Program-made: the position numbers and the translations under genes
Origin: Spirochaetes bacterium GWB1_36_13
Lineage (GTDB): Bacteria > Spirochaetota > GWB1-36-13
Assembly: GCA_001829155.1 (NCBI GenBank)
Contig: MIAO01000020.1
Coordinates: 1 to 34,117 of the forward strand
Direction of reading: 5' to 3'
DNA: 34,117 bases
Notes under the pieces: generated by a model
What the model was told of the DNA's origin: nothing
The model's database searches: none
What the model saw: the letters and a program-made list of their open reading frames with translations, nothing else
Shown here: positions 1 through 7,977 of the stretch, one piece after another
Position numbering within the stretch: the first letter of the stretch is position 1
Layout of the letters: every line of letters begins with the position of its first letter

Positions 1-91
1 CTTGCGAATTTTCCGCTTCTTTTTTATGATTTATTCTTTACTGTAAAGGATTTTTTTACTTTTTCAGGGTTGACTATTTACTTTTCAAAGA

Positions 92-754
92 TCAAAAGTT
101 TTTTCTGAATTTTAGAATCAACTCGATTTCTCCCTGAGACATTTTCAACTGCTTGGCTATTTCTGTCAGATTCATACCGCTTTGAGAAAGAATGTCTATC
201 TGTTCCTGAATAGTGGGGGCGCTTTCTTTTTCAGACGCTGCCTCCTCTTTCTTTTGTTCAGAAAATTCAGGGATAAAAACAACTTCCTCGTCTATTTTTT
301 CTTCTTTCTTTTCCAAAGGAATGTTTTTCAGCTTTTCTTCATTTTCGTTTAATAAAACCATCTGCTCTTTTATTTTTGCTTCTACTTTTTTATAGGTTTC
401 ATGGATTTGATTATTTTTCTTGAAATTTTCATCTACAAGCGCTTTCTGGTTTACAATAATAGTATTGAGCTTGATTTCAGACTCTCTGATTTCTTTTTCA
501 AGAGTTTCTTTCAATTTTTTCATATAATCCAGCTGGCTTGCTATTTCTTTCGAAATCGCTTTTGCCAGAGAAACCCTTTCTTCAATCAAAGCAATATTCT
601 GCTCTGCCGACTGATTAAAGGTTGCAATCAGGGAAAGAATTTCGTTTTTCAAATCATCCGATATTTCTAAATTCAGATGATTGATTCGTTTTGAAATCCG
701 GAAATAAAAAAATATAAAAATAACAATCAAAATAAAAAAATAAATCCAATTCAT
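92..754 (-). CDS. SwrB/DUF6115-like membrane-anchored coiled-coil protein with C-terminal HTH-like motif
   Basis: N-terminal TM (MNWIYFFILIVIFIFF), long charged coiled coil, C-terminal 'NLTEIAKQLKMSQGEIELILKFRKNF' resembling the C-terminus of SwrB/YlxL/DUF6115 proteins. Confidence 0.6.
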   Translation of the reverse strand: MNWIYFFILIVIFIFFYFRISKRINHLNLEISDDLKNEILSLIATFNQSAEQNIALIEERVSLAKAISKEIASQLDYMKKLKETLEKEIRESEIKLNTIIVNQKALVDENFKKNNQIHETYKKVEAKIKEQMVLLNENEEKLKNIPLEKKEEKIDEEVVFIPEFSEQKKEEAASEKESAPTIQEQIDILSQSGMNLTEIAKQLKMSQGEIELILKFRKNF

Positions 755-755
755 A

Positions 756-1301
756 TTACAGTTTCAATTTTTCAATAAAAATCTGTTTTCTGTAAGGAAT
801 GATACTGCTTTTTAATTTCGCATAAATTTTAATCGTCCATTCTCCCTCTTTGGGTATTTTTGTAAATTCAGTTTTAAAAGAAAAATCTTTTGAGCCGCCT
901 CCCGAAAAAAGAGAAAAAGATTTTTGATCGTAAATGATTTCATCGGGTGAAAAAAGTTCGTAAAAAAGCTCAAAAGACTGATTGGATGGATTAATCACTT
1001 TGAGTTCTATTGTAAGATATTTTTTATGAGAGACTTCATAGGAAAAGTCAGGAATGCTGGGATAACTTGTAATCAGCATAATAAAAAGCGAATAAAAAAC
1101 TCCGATCAAACTGAAAAAGATAATTGGAATAAACTGTGTCAATTTCTTTTTTTTCTGCTGAAGTATCTGTTTCGCTTTTTCATAATATTGCGAAGGAATA
1201 TTTAATTCGTTCAATGCCTGCTTATCGATTGACTCATTGCCTTTATTTTTTTCTTTTTCATACAATTCAACAGCTTTTTTAAGGATTTTATCATCGTTCA
1301 C
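756..1301 (-). CDS. Hypothetical membrane protein
   Basis: ORF with one strong TM segment (FIPIIFFSLIGVFYSLFIMLI); 1-bp overlap with the neighbouring ORF. Confidence 0.65.
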   Translation of the reverse strand: MNDDKILKKAVELYEKEKNKGNESIDKQALNELNIPSQYYEKAKQILQQKKKKLTQFIPIIFFSLIGVFYSLFIMLITSYPSIPDFSYEVSHKKYLTIELKVINPSNQSFELFYELFSPDEIIYDQKSFSLFSGGGSKDFSFKTEFTKIPKEGEWTIKIYAKLKSSIIPYRKQIFIEKLKL

Positions 1302-1615
1302 TATTCCCCTCCTTTTTGAGTCGATTTTTCTATAGCGGAAGTCTGTGATGGAGTTTTACTCATAGAATCGGATTTCTGTAGCGGTTTTACAGGGATCAGC
1401 ATCAAAATAAAAAGAATAACAGCAATTCCAATCAATAATAGACTCCCTGTTTTTATTATTTTTTTTCTTATCCGAAGATTTTCAGCCGCTTTTTCCAGAT
1501 AAAAAGCAGGAAGCTCAGACTGGTTCGAATCCAATTTCATATCTGCCAGTAATTTTTTTTTCATATCTTTTTGATAGAGTTTTAAAGCAAGAAATTCTAT
1601 TTTTTTTCCGCCCAT
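1301..1615 (-). CDS. Hypothetical small membrane protein
   Basis: ORF with TM (TGSLLLIGIAVILFILMLIPV) and SD-like aggagcg upstream; N-terminal half resembles that of the adjacent 756..1301 product (short '...LPxxYxEKAxxxLxxxKK' pattern). Confidence 0.6.
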   Translation of the reverse strand: MGGKKIEFLALKLYQKDMKKKLLADMKLDSNQSELPAFYLEKAAENLRIRKKIIKTGSLLLIGIAVILFILMLIPVKPLQKSDSMSKTPSQTSAIEKSTQKGGE

Positions 1616-1630
1616 GAAGCGCTCCTTTTA

Positions 1631-2128
1631 TTATCGATAGTTTCCAAACTCGATAAAAACTCCAAAATCTTCTGTTTTCAAAAGCTGCATTACTTCCTGA
1701 AGTTCATCCTTGCTTTTTCCGACCACACGGACCAGATCTCCCTGAATCGATGATTGAACCTTTACCTTTGAATTTTTAATCAATTTTACAATATCCTTGC
1801 ATTTTTCCAGAGGAATACCCGATTGAATTTTCACTTTCTGCCGTTTCATCCCACCGCTGGCATCTTCTTCACGAAGATATTCCAGAGCTTTTAAAGAAAT
1901 TCCCCTTTTTGCCATTTTGCTCTCTAAAATATCCCGGATTGATTGGAGTTTGTAATCATCATCTGCCAGAATACTGATTTCCTCATCCTTCTGATTCAGT
2001 TCTATAGTACTCTTGGTTCCTTTAAAATCATAACGGCCGATCATTTCTTTGCTCGCCTGATCCACAGCATTTTTTACTTCTGTCAGATTGACTTTTGCGA
2101 AAACATCAAAAGAACAGTCTTTAGCCAT
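1631..2128 (-). CDS. yajQ: YajQ family (nucleotide/c-di-GMP-binding) protein
   Basis: Characteristic 'FDVFAKVNLTEVKNAVDQASKEMIGRYDFKGTKSTIEL' and C-terminal 'VRVVGKSKDELQEVMQLLK..DFGVFIEFGNYR'. Confidence 0.93.
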   Translation of the reverse strand: MAKDCSFDVFAKVNLTEVKNAVDQASKEMIGRYDFKGTKSTIELNQKDEEISILADDDYKLQSIRDILESKMAKRGISLKALEYLREEDASGGMKRQKVKIQSGIPLEKCKDIVKLIKNSKVKVQSSIQGDLVRVVGKSKDELQEVMQLLKTEDFGVFIEFGNYR

Positions 2129-2196
2129 CTTTTTTCTCCTTTTTATGCAAAATCATTGTCTTGATTTTATTAAATATAATATCTATATTTTATATC

Positions 2197-2481
2197 ATGA
2201 AAAAAGTAAACAAAAAAGTAAGAATTGGTCACAGCCATGGAATTCATATCCGGATTGCTCAGGAGATAGTAAAAGCAAGTCAGCAGTTTACTTCAGAAAT
2301 TACCCTCCTGAAACCTTTTCAGCCGGATGAACCGATCAATGCCGGGGCAATTCTCGATTTAATGACAGCCGGCATCGGCTTTAATGAAGAAGTGGAAATT
2401 ATCTGCATTGGAGAAGACGCAGATAAAGCAATTAAAACAATTGAATATATTCTGATCTCTAATTTTGACAAAAATGGTTGA
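2197..2481 (+). CDS. HPr-like phosphocarrier protein, divergent, no Ser46 equivalent
   Basis: 'SHGIHIRIAQEIV' matches the HPr active-site His motif; 'INAGAILDLMTAGIGFNEEVEIICIGEDADKAI' matches the HPr C-terminal half. Start taken at ATG 2197 rather than the track's TTG 2161. Confidence 0.8.
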   Translation: MKKVNKKVRIGHSHGIHIRIAQEIVKASQQFTSEITLLKPFQPDEPINAGAILDLMTAGIGFNEEVEIICIGEDADKAIKTIEYILISNFDKNG

Positions 2482-2788
2482 ATCAATGAAAGTTTTCAGA
2501 GAAAAGACAAAAATTAAAAACATGAACGGATTTCATGTCAGACCGGCTACTCAAATAGCAAAAGAAGCCTTGACATTCAAATCGCTGATTTATTTTTATA
2601 AAAATAATGAAAATACCCCGATCGACGCAAAAAGCAGCTTGGATATCATAGCGAATTACTTTGCGTTTGACGATGAAATTACAATAGAATGCAAGGGAGA
2701 AGATGCCAAAGATGCTATATTGAAAATCAAGGAACTGGTTGAAAAAGAGTTTGATTTTCCTGATGCTCATCCTGTTCCGAAATTCTAA
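2465..2788 (+). CDS. HPr-like phosphocarrier protein
   Basis: 'NMNGFHVRPATQIAKEA' active-site His15 region; 'DAKSSLDIIANYFAFDDEITIECKGEDAKDAI' with a Ser46-like position; true start may be ATG 2474 or ATG 2486. Confidence 0.87.
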   Translation: MTKMVESMKVFREKTKIKNMNGFHVRPATQIAKEALTFKSLIYFYKNNENTPIDAKSSLDIIANYFAFDDEITIECKGEDAKDAILKIKELVEKEFDFPDAHPVPKF

Positions 2789-2898
2789 AAACAACTTTTT
2801 GGCATTTTTAATAAAAATCTCTTTCTTATTTCTTTGTATCAATGTTTTTTTTATATAAATTATATAATATTCTCTATTAAAAAATTGGGAAATAATCT

Positions 2899-3423
2899 AT
2901 GAATCAATTCGGACTGCCGATACTGCTGGCAGCTGTAACCGCTTTTATTACACTACTGGGAGGACTCTTCGGAAGAGTCGATTTCCTGACAGTTGTAAAA
3001 CGGATTTTTATGTTTTCTCTTTTAATGGGAGGACTGGGTTTCGGATTAACGGTTTTGTTGTCAAAATGGGGCATTGACCTTGCTTCAGACTCAAATCAGT
3101 CAGAAGATTCTCAAACCTCTTTAGACAGTGAAAGCGTTCAGAATACCGATTTTTCTTCTCATGAAGATGTCCCGATTAATATGTCCGAGTCTTTGAAAGA
3201 AGAAAATTCTGGAAATAAAGATGATGAGGGAATGTTTGACTATACGGTAAAAGATGACGATGATGAAGAAATAGTTTTTAAACCACTGGATGAAAGCCTT
3301 TTGAGTAAAAAATTAGGAAAACATCAGATAAATCTAAACGGAGAAAAAATGGATATAGAACCGCAGAAAGCCGCTATGGCAATCCGGCAGTTATTATCCG
3401 AGGATAAAGAGAATGGAGAATAA
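2899..3423 (+). CDS. Hypothetical protein: two TM segments plus acidic tail
   Basis: Hydrophobic N-terminus, acidic low-complexity middle, C-terminal 'MDIEPQKAAMAIRQLLSED'; 11-bp overlap with next ORF. Confidence 0.7.
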   Translation: MNQFGLPILLAAVTAFITLLGGLFGRVDFLTVVKRIFMFSLLMGGLGFGLTVLLSKWGIDLASDSNQSEDSQTSLDSESVQNTDFSSHEDVPINMSESLKEENSGNKDDEGMFDYTVKDDDDEEIVFKPLDESLLSKKLGKHQINLNGEKMDIEPQKAAMAIRQLLSEDKENGE

Positions 3424-4453
3424 TAAAGAAAAAATTATTTTAGAAATTTCTGCGGGCAGCGGGTATGACCCTAAAATGATTGAACTTCTCTATGATTTTA
3501 CTCATGGAGATAAATCGGGTATTGAAAAAATACTTTCTTCTATTCATAAAAATTTTATGCTGGTAAAAGTTAATTTTGACGCCAAACCAATTGAAAAACA
3601 GGGTTTTTTCTATTTTGTTTATGACATAGCAAAAAACGATTTTATTGAAAGAAATTTTTTTGCTTATAAAAATTTTACTCCGGTAGATCTTTCCCTGCCA
3701 TGGGAAAAAAACCGGGAAATTATTTATGAGTTCAAAGGAAAAGACAAACATGATCATGTTCTTTGGGGTATGTTTGAAAAAGAAATAAGACAGGAAAATT
3801 TTCAGAAAGAATTAAAGAGGATTGTTTCGGATTTTTTTGCTTCTCAAAAATTTCAAACTCTATTAGAAACCCTTCTTCAAAAAGGACTTACCCCTGTTTT
3901 TTTTAATAAGGCTTTTACTCTGGATGTCAAATACGAAATGCTTGACCCTTTTATTTTCTTTTCCCCTATGGAAGATAAAAAGAAAGAAGCCAGAGAAAGC
4001 GAAAAAGAAAATGAACCAAAAGAAGAAGAAAATATTATTGTCCGCTTGAAAGTCAAACCTGTCTTAGACCCGCTGGAAGGGATTCCGATCAAATCTCTTT
4101 CTCAGGAAAATCCTGTTCTTTTTGAACTCAAGGATGAAAGAGAAGCGGCTTTTTATATCGGAGAACTTTTACAGAAAAAAAACAGCGGAAACGCTATGAT
4201 CGGTTATGTGAAAAGTTATTCTGTCGTCGATCAGGATACTCTTAAATTAAATATTTTTTTTGCCCCAGGCATTTGGGGAGAAGCTTTAGTAGCAAACACT
4301 TTGCGCGTTCATGTCGTAAAACCTGAAGAAGAGGTTGAAGAAGAAGAAAAAAAAGAAAATAAAAAATTTATAAAAATTTCACATAAGTCTTTTATTATAG
4401 GAATAACAGTTATTATTTTTATTATATTATTATTCTTAATATTTACCAATTAA
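3413..4453 (+). CDS. Hypothetical protein with C-terminal membrane anchor
   Basis: Long ORF, charged, ends in one TM (SFIIGITVIIFIILLFLIFTN). Confidence 0.7.
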   Translation: MENNKEKIILEISAGSGYDPKMIELLYDFTHGDKSGIEKILSSIHKNFMLVKVNFDAKPIEKQGFFYFVYDIAKNDFIERNFFAYKNFTPVDLSLPWEKNREIIYEFKGKDKHDHVLWGMFEKEIRQENFQKELKRIVSDFFASQKFQTLLETLLQKGLTPVFFNKAFTLDVKYEMLDPFIFFSPMEDKKKEARESEKENEPKEEENIIVRLKVKPVLDPLEGIPIKSLSQENPVLFELKDEREAAFYIGELLQKKNSGNAMIGYVKSYSVVDQDTLKLNIFFAPGIWGEALVANTLRVHVVKPEEEVEEEEKKENKKFIKISHKSFIIGITVIIFIILLFLIFTN

Positions 4454-4470
4454 TGCCAAAGGAGTAACAT

Positions 4471-5304
4471 TTGAAATACAAGAACGAAGAGCTGATCAAT
4501 TTATCTGAAGAAGAAGAGCTGGTTTTATGGCAGACTTATAAAAATGAAAAAACTCCCCAGCCTAAAAGAGAAGAAATTAGAGAAAAACTGATTTTAAAAT
4601 ACGCTCCCCTTGTAAAATATGTTGCTGGTAAAGTTGCGATCGGGATGCCGAAAAAAATTGAGTTTGACGATTTGGTCGGGTATGGCATTTTTGGGCTTCT
4701 GGATGCAATTGACAAATATAAGCTGGATAGAAATACAAAATTCAAAACTTATGCGATTACAAGAATCAGAGGGTCGATTTTTGACGAACTGCGCTCTATC
4801 GACTGGGTCCCCCGTACGATCCGCCAGAAAACTAAACAACTGGAAAAAACGATTTATGATCTGGAAGAAAAATTTGACCGTACCCCAACCGATGAAGAAA
4901 TTGCCCAGGCAATGGAAATCACCACAAAAGAATTGGAAAAACTCTATCTGAATGCAAGCTATACAGTGGTCACATCTGTGAATGACTCTCTTTTTTCTGA
5001 AGAACAGGACGATGAAAAAAACAGTGTTGTCAATGTTGTGGAAGCTCCGAATTCTTATAATCCGGACACTATCTCGGAACGCCTGGAGATCAGGAATATG
5101 ATTGCGGGAATTATTGATGAACTCGCTGAAAAAGAAAAACAGGTGCTCATCCTCTATTACTATGAAGACTTAACGCTGAAAGAAATAGGAAGCGTATTGG
5201 AAGTCACTGAATCCAGAGTCTCTCAGCTTCATACCAAAGCGATTTTGAGGCTGAAAAGCAAACTGAAAAAACTCGAAAAAAAATTACGAAAGATTACTCA
5301 ATAA
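4471..5304 (+). CDS. RNA polymerase sigma factor of the FliA/WhiG (sigma-28) family
   Basis: 'LVKYVAGKVAIGMPKKIEFDDLVGYGIFGLLDAIDKYKLDRNTKFKTYAITRIRGSIFDELRSIDWVPRTIRQK' and region 4 'EKEKQVLILYYYEDLTLKEIGSVLEVTESRVSQLHTKAILRLK'. Confidence 0.95.
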   Translation: MKYKNEELINLSEEEELVLWQTYKNEKTPQPKREEIREKLILKYAPLVKYVAGKVAIGMPKKIEFDDLVGYGIFGLLDAIDKYKLDRNTKFKTYAITRIRGSIFDELRSIDWVPRTIRQKTKQLEKTIYDLEEKFDRTPTDEEIAQAMEITTKELEKLYLNASYTVVTSVNDSLFSEEQDDEKNSVVNVVEAPNSYNPDTISERLEIRNMIAGIIDELAEKEKQVLILYYYEDLTLKEIGSVLEVTESRVSQLHTKAILRLKSKLKKLEKKLRKITQ

Positions 5305-5402
5305 TCCGATAAATTATTACTCATACAATTGAATATTTTTTGTTATTTTATTCAATGAGAGAACTTCATAAAAGAATTTTTAGAGAATAAGTAGGATTAA
5401 CT

Positions 5403-7349
5403 ATGAAATTAAATCATCTTGCTGAAATGATTGAAAAGAACAATGAGAACTCAATCGAAATTGAAGCCAACTCTTTAGAAGACGCTTTAAAAAGGGGCGC
5501 CGATTCTTTAAAAACATCCATTATTAATTTAGATTATGAAATTATCGAAAAAGGGAAAAAAGGGTTTTTAGGACTGGGAAAGAAAAATTTTGTGGTCCGT
5601 ATCTGGAAAACCGGTGAAATAGATCTGGGAATTATTAATCAATCTCTTGCCAATCAAGAAGCAGAAAGAGAAGAAATTGAGCTGAATCTTCCCCGGGACG
5701 GTGAAGGAAAAGTGAAAATCAAGCGCTCTGGAGTTTTTTTAAAAGTAATACCGCCAAAAAACGGAGGCGTTCCAGCAGAATTAAAAGCTATTGAAAACCT
5801 TCTTTTTAAAAGAGGGATTCATCACTTCGACCGTCGTCAGGTCAAAGATATTTTAAAAAAAAGCGATGAAAGCTGGGTGAAAATCGGGGAATGGGTGCCC
5901 AACCCTGAATATGACAGCAAAATTACAATTTCTGTTGCGGCGGATGAAATGGAAGCCAGTATTACGATGAGCGCACCTATTTATTCCGGACGGACACTGG
6001 AACCGGAAGAGATTATCAATGCCTTGGAATCAGAAGGCGTGAAATACGGAATTCTTTATGATAAAATCAGAGAAATAGCAGATGATGAAATTGTCAATAT
6101 TCCGATTGTAGTTGCCCAAGGTATCCCTCCAAAACATGGGAGAGATTCTGAGATTGCTTATAAATTTAAGACAGGTTTTGAAACCGGTCCTCTTTTTGAT
6201 AAAGAGGAAGAAGTGGTGGATTACCGCGAATTAAACCGGGTTCAAAATGTTTTGGCAGGGCAGATTATTGCTGAAAAGATTCCTGCCGGAAGAGGAGAAT
6301 ACGGCCGCACTGTTAAAAACAAGGTGATCGAAGCCAGAGATGGAAAAGACTATCTTTTTAGAGTTGGAAAAAATGTCCGCCTTTCAGAGGACGGATTCAC
6401 CGCCTATGCCCAGAAAGACGGTCAGGTTTTTTTATCCGGGGGGGAGCTGGTTGTCCGCGAAATTTACGAAGTCCGGGGAGATCTGGATTATAATGTCGGG
6501 AACATAGATTTTGTCGGTACCGTTATAATCCACGGTGATGTGAAAGAAAATTTTCTTATCAAGGCGGCCGGAGATGTTTTTATTGTTGGAAGTTTTTACC
6601 GCTCAGAAATCATCGCTCAAGGAAAAGTGATCGCGAAAGGCGGGATAAAAGGCGGAAAAATCAAGGCCGGAAGAAGCATTTACTCAAAATACATCGATAA
6701 TGCAAATCTTGAAGCAGGACTCGATGTTATTGCCAGTGAAGAAATTATGAACTGCGATATCAAAGCCAGCGGAAGAGTGATTTGTATTACAGGAAAAGGC
6801 GGAATTATTGGGGGAAGAGTGATCGCCGCTCTCCAGATTATCGCAAAAAAACTCGGCGCTGAAAGCTATACAGGCACTTTATTGGAAGCTGGTGTTGACC
6901 CTTCTATTAAACTGAAGCTTTCTGAACTGGAGAAAGAAAAAAAGACAATGGATGAAAAATTTGATACGCTTTTGACTTCTTTGGAAAGAATAGAAACAGA
7001 AAAAAAAGAACAGGGACTTTCGCCTAAAAAAGAAAAAATTCTGAAAAAAATGATTGCCGCAAGAATGGTCTATTCCAAAAAACTGGCTTTTATTGAAGAT
7101 AAAATAAAAAAACTCTCTATTTACCTCAGTAATCTGGAAAATAAAGGCTCTATTTCATCCCGTTATATCACCTATCCCGGGGTCAAAGTGACAATAAAAA
7201 ATGCTGAAATGGAAATTAAAAATGAATATAAATCTGTCACATTTAAGTATTCGGCCGGACATATTGTTCCATCCAAATATGAATTCAATGAGCTGGATAA
7301 GGAAATCCGTCAGGAAATCAGAAAACTGAAAGACAGGGAGAAAGGGTAG
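5403..7349 (+). CDS. FapA/DUF342 family protein with N-terminal Jag_N domain
   Basis: Jag_N-like 'IEIEANSLEDALKRGADSLKTSIINLDYEIIEKGKKGFLGLGKKNFVV'; DUF342 polymer-like repeats 'YEVRGDLDYNVGNIDFVGTVIIHGDVKENFLIKAAGDVFIVG'. Confidence 0.9.
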   Translation: MKLNHLAEMIEKNNENSIEIEANSLEDALKRGADSLKTSIINLDYEIIEKGKKGFLGLGKKNFVVRIWKTGEIDLGIINQSLANQEAEREEIELNLPRDGEGKVKIKRSGVFLKVIPPKNGGVPAELKAIENLLFKRGIHHFDRRQVKDILKKSDESWVKIGEWVPNPEYDSKITISVAADEMEASITMSAPIYSGRTLEPEEIINALESEGVKYGILYDKIREIADDEIVNIPIVVAQGIPPKHGRDSEIAYKFKTGFETGPLFDKEEEVVDYRELNRVQNVLAGQIIAEKIPAGRGEYGRTVKNKVIEARDGKDYLFRVGKNVRLSEDGFTAYAQKDGQVFLSGGELVVREIYEVRGDLDYNVGNIDFVGTVIIHGDVKENFLIKAAGDVFIVGSFYRSEIIAQGKVIAKGGIKGGKIKAGRSIYSKYIDNANLEAGLDVIASEEIMNCDIKASGRVICITGKGGIIGGRVIAALQIIAKKLGAESYTGTLLEAGVDPSIKLKLSELEKEKKTMDEKFDTLLTSLERIETEKKEQGLSPKKEKILKKMIAARMVYSKKLAFIEDKIKKLSIYLSNLENKGSISSRYITYPGVKVTIKNAEMEIKNEYKSVTFKYSAGHIVPSKYEFNELDKEIRQEIRKLKDREKG

Positions 7350-7684
7350 TGGCCATAAAACCTCTGGATCTTCAAACCAATATTCTGCATATGGATAAAG
7401 CTGTCAAAGAAATGAGCAAGCAGAAAGAAATGGACATTGAACTCCAAAAACTGGCAGCTGCTCTCCAGGAAAAAAAGACGATTGAACAGGAAAATAAAAT
7501 TGAGGAAGTAGCATTTTTAGATCCAAGTCTTCAAGTTCTTGATCGCGAAGAAAAAGACCGAAACCAGAAATTTCAGGATAAAAAAGAAAAAAAACAGGAA
7601 AAAGAGAAAGAAGAGAAAAAAGACGCCTCGGATTCTCTTTTTAAAGATCCCTCTAAAGGTCGTTTGATCGATATTAAAGAATAA
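7349..7684 (+). CDS. Hypothetical Lys/Glu-rich coiled-coil protein
   Basis: ORF starting (GTG) at the FapA stop; charged low complexity. Confidence 0.6.
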   Translation: MAIKPLDLQTNILHMDKAVKEMSKQKEMDIELQKLAAALQEKKTIEQENKIEEVAFLDPSLQVLDREEKDRNQKFQDKKEKKQEKEKEEKKDASDSLFKDPSKGRLIDIKE

Positions 7685-7695
7685 TTCTTATTTTA

Positions 7696-7802
7696 ACAGA
7701 TAAAACAGCAAATGAGCCGGCTCCTGTACCGGGCAAAGCCGAGGTGTTTACACTTTGACTTCGCTCAGTGACCAAAATAAAACTATTAAAGATTTTATCT
7801 GT
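7696..7802. repeat. MITE-like/palindromic intergenic element
   Basis: Perfect 10-bp terminal inverted repeat ACAGATAAAA (7696-7705)/TTTTATCTGT (7793-7802) around a GC-richer core with palindrome GAGCCGGCTC and 'gacttcgctcagtgacc'. Confidence 0.55.
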
Positions 7803-7977
7803 CATAATTAAAATATTGTTGTTATTTAAGTTTGAACTTATTATTCTTTATATATAAGAATAATTAATTTGTTTAAACAAAATATTGCTTTTTATAAAAA
7901 ATTTCAAAAGGAAAATATTGAACTAAATAATACTTATCCTATTTATTATAATTTTCTCCTCACCAAAGGAGCTTTTT

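Noticed and set aside
2483-2842. 119-aa minus-strand ORF
   Set aside because: Antisense to the second HPr-like gene, no recognisable domain.
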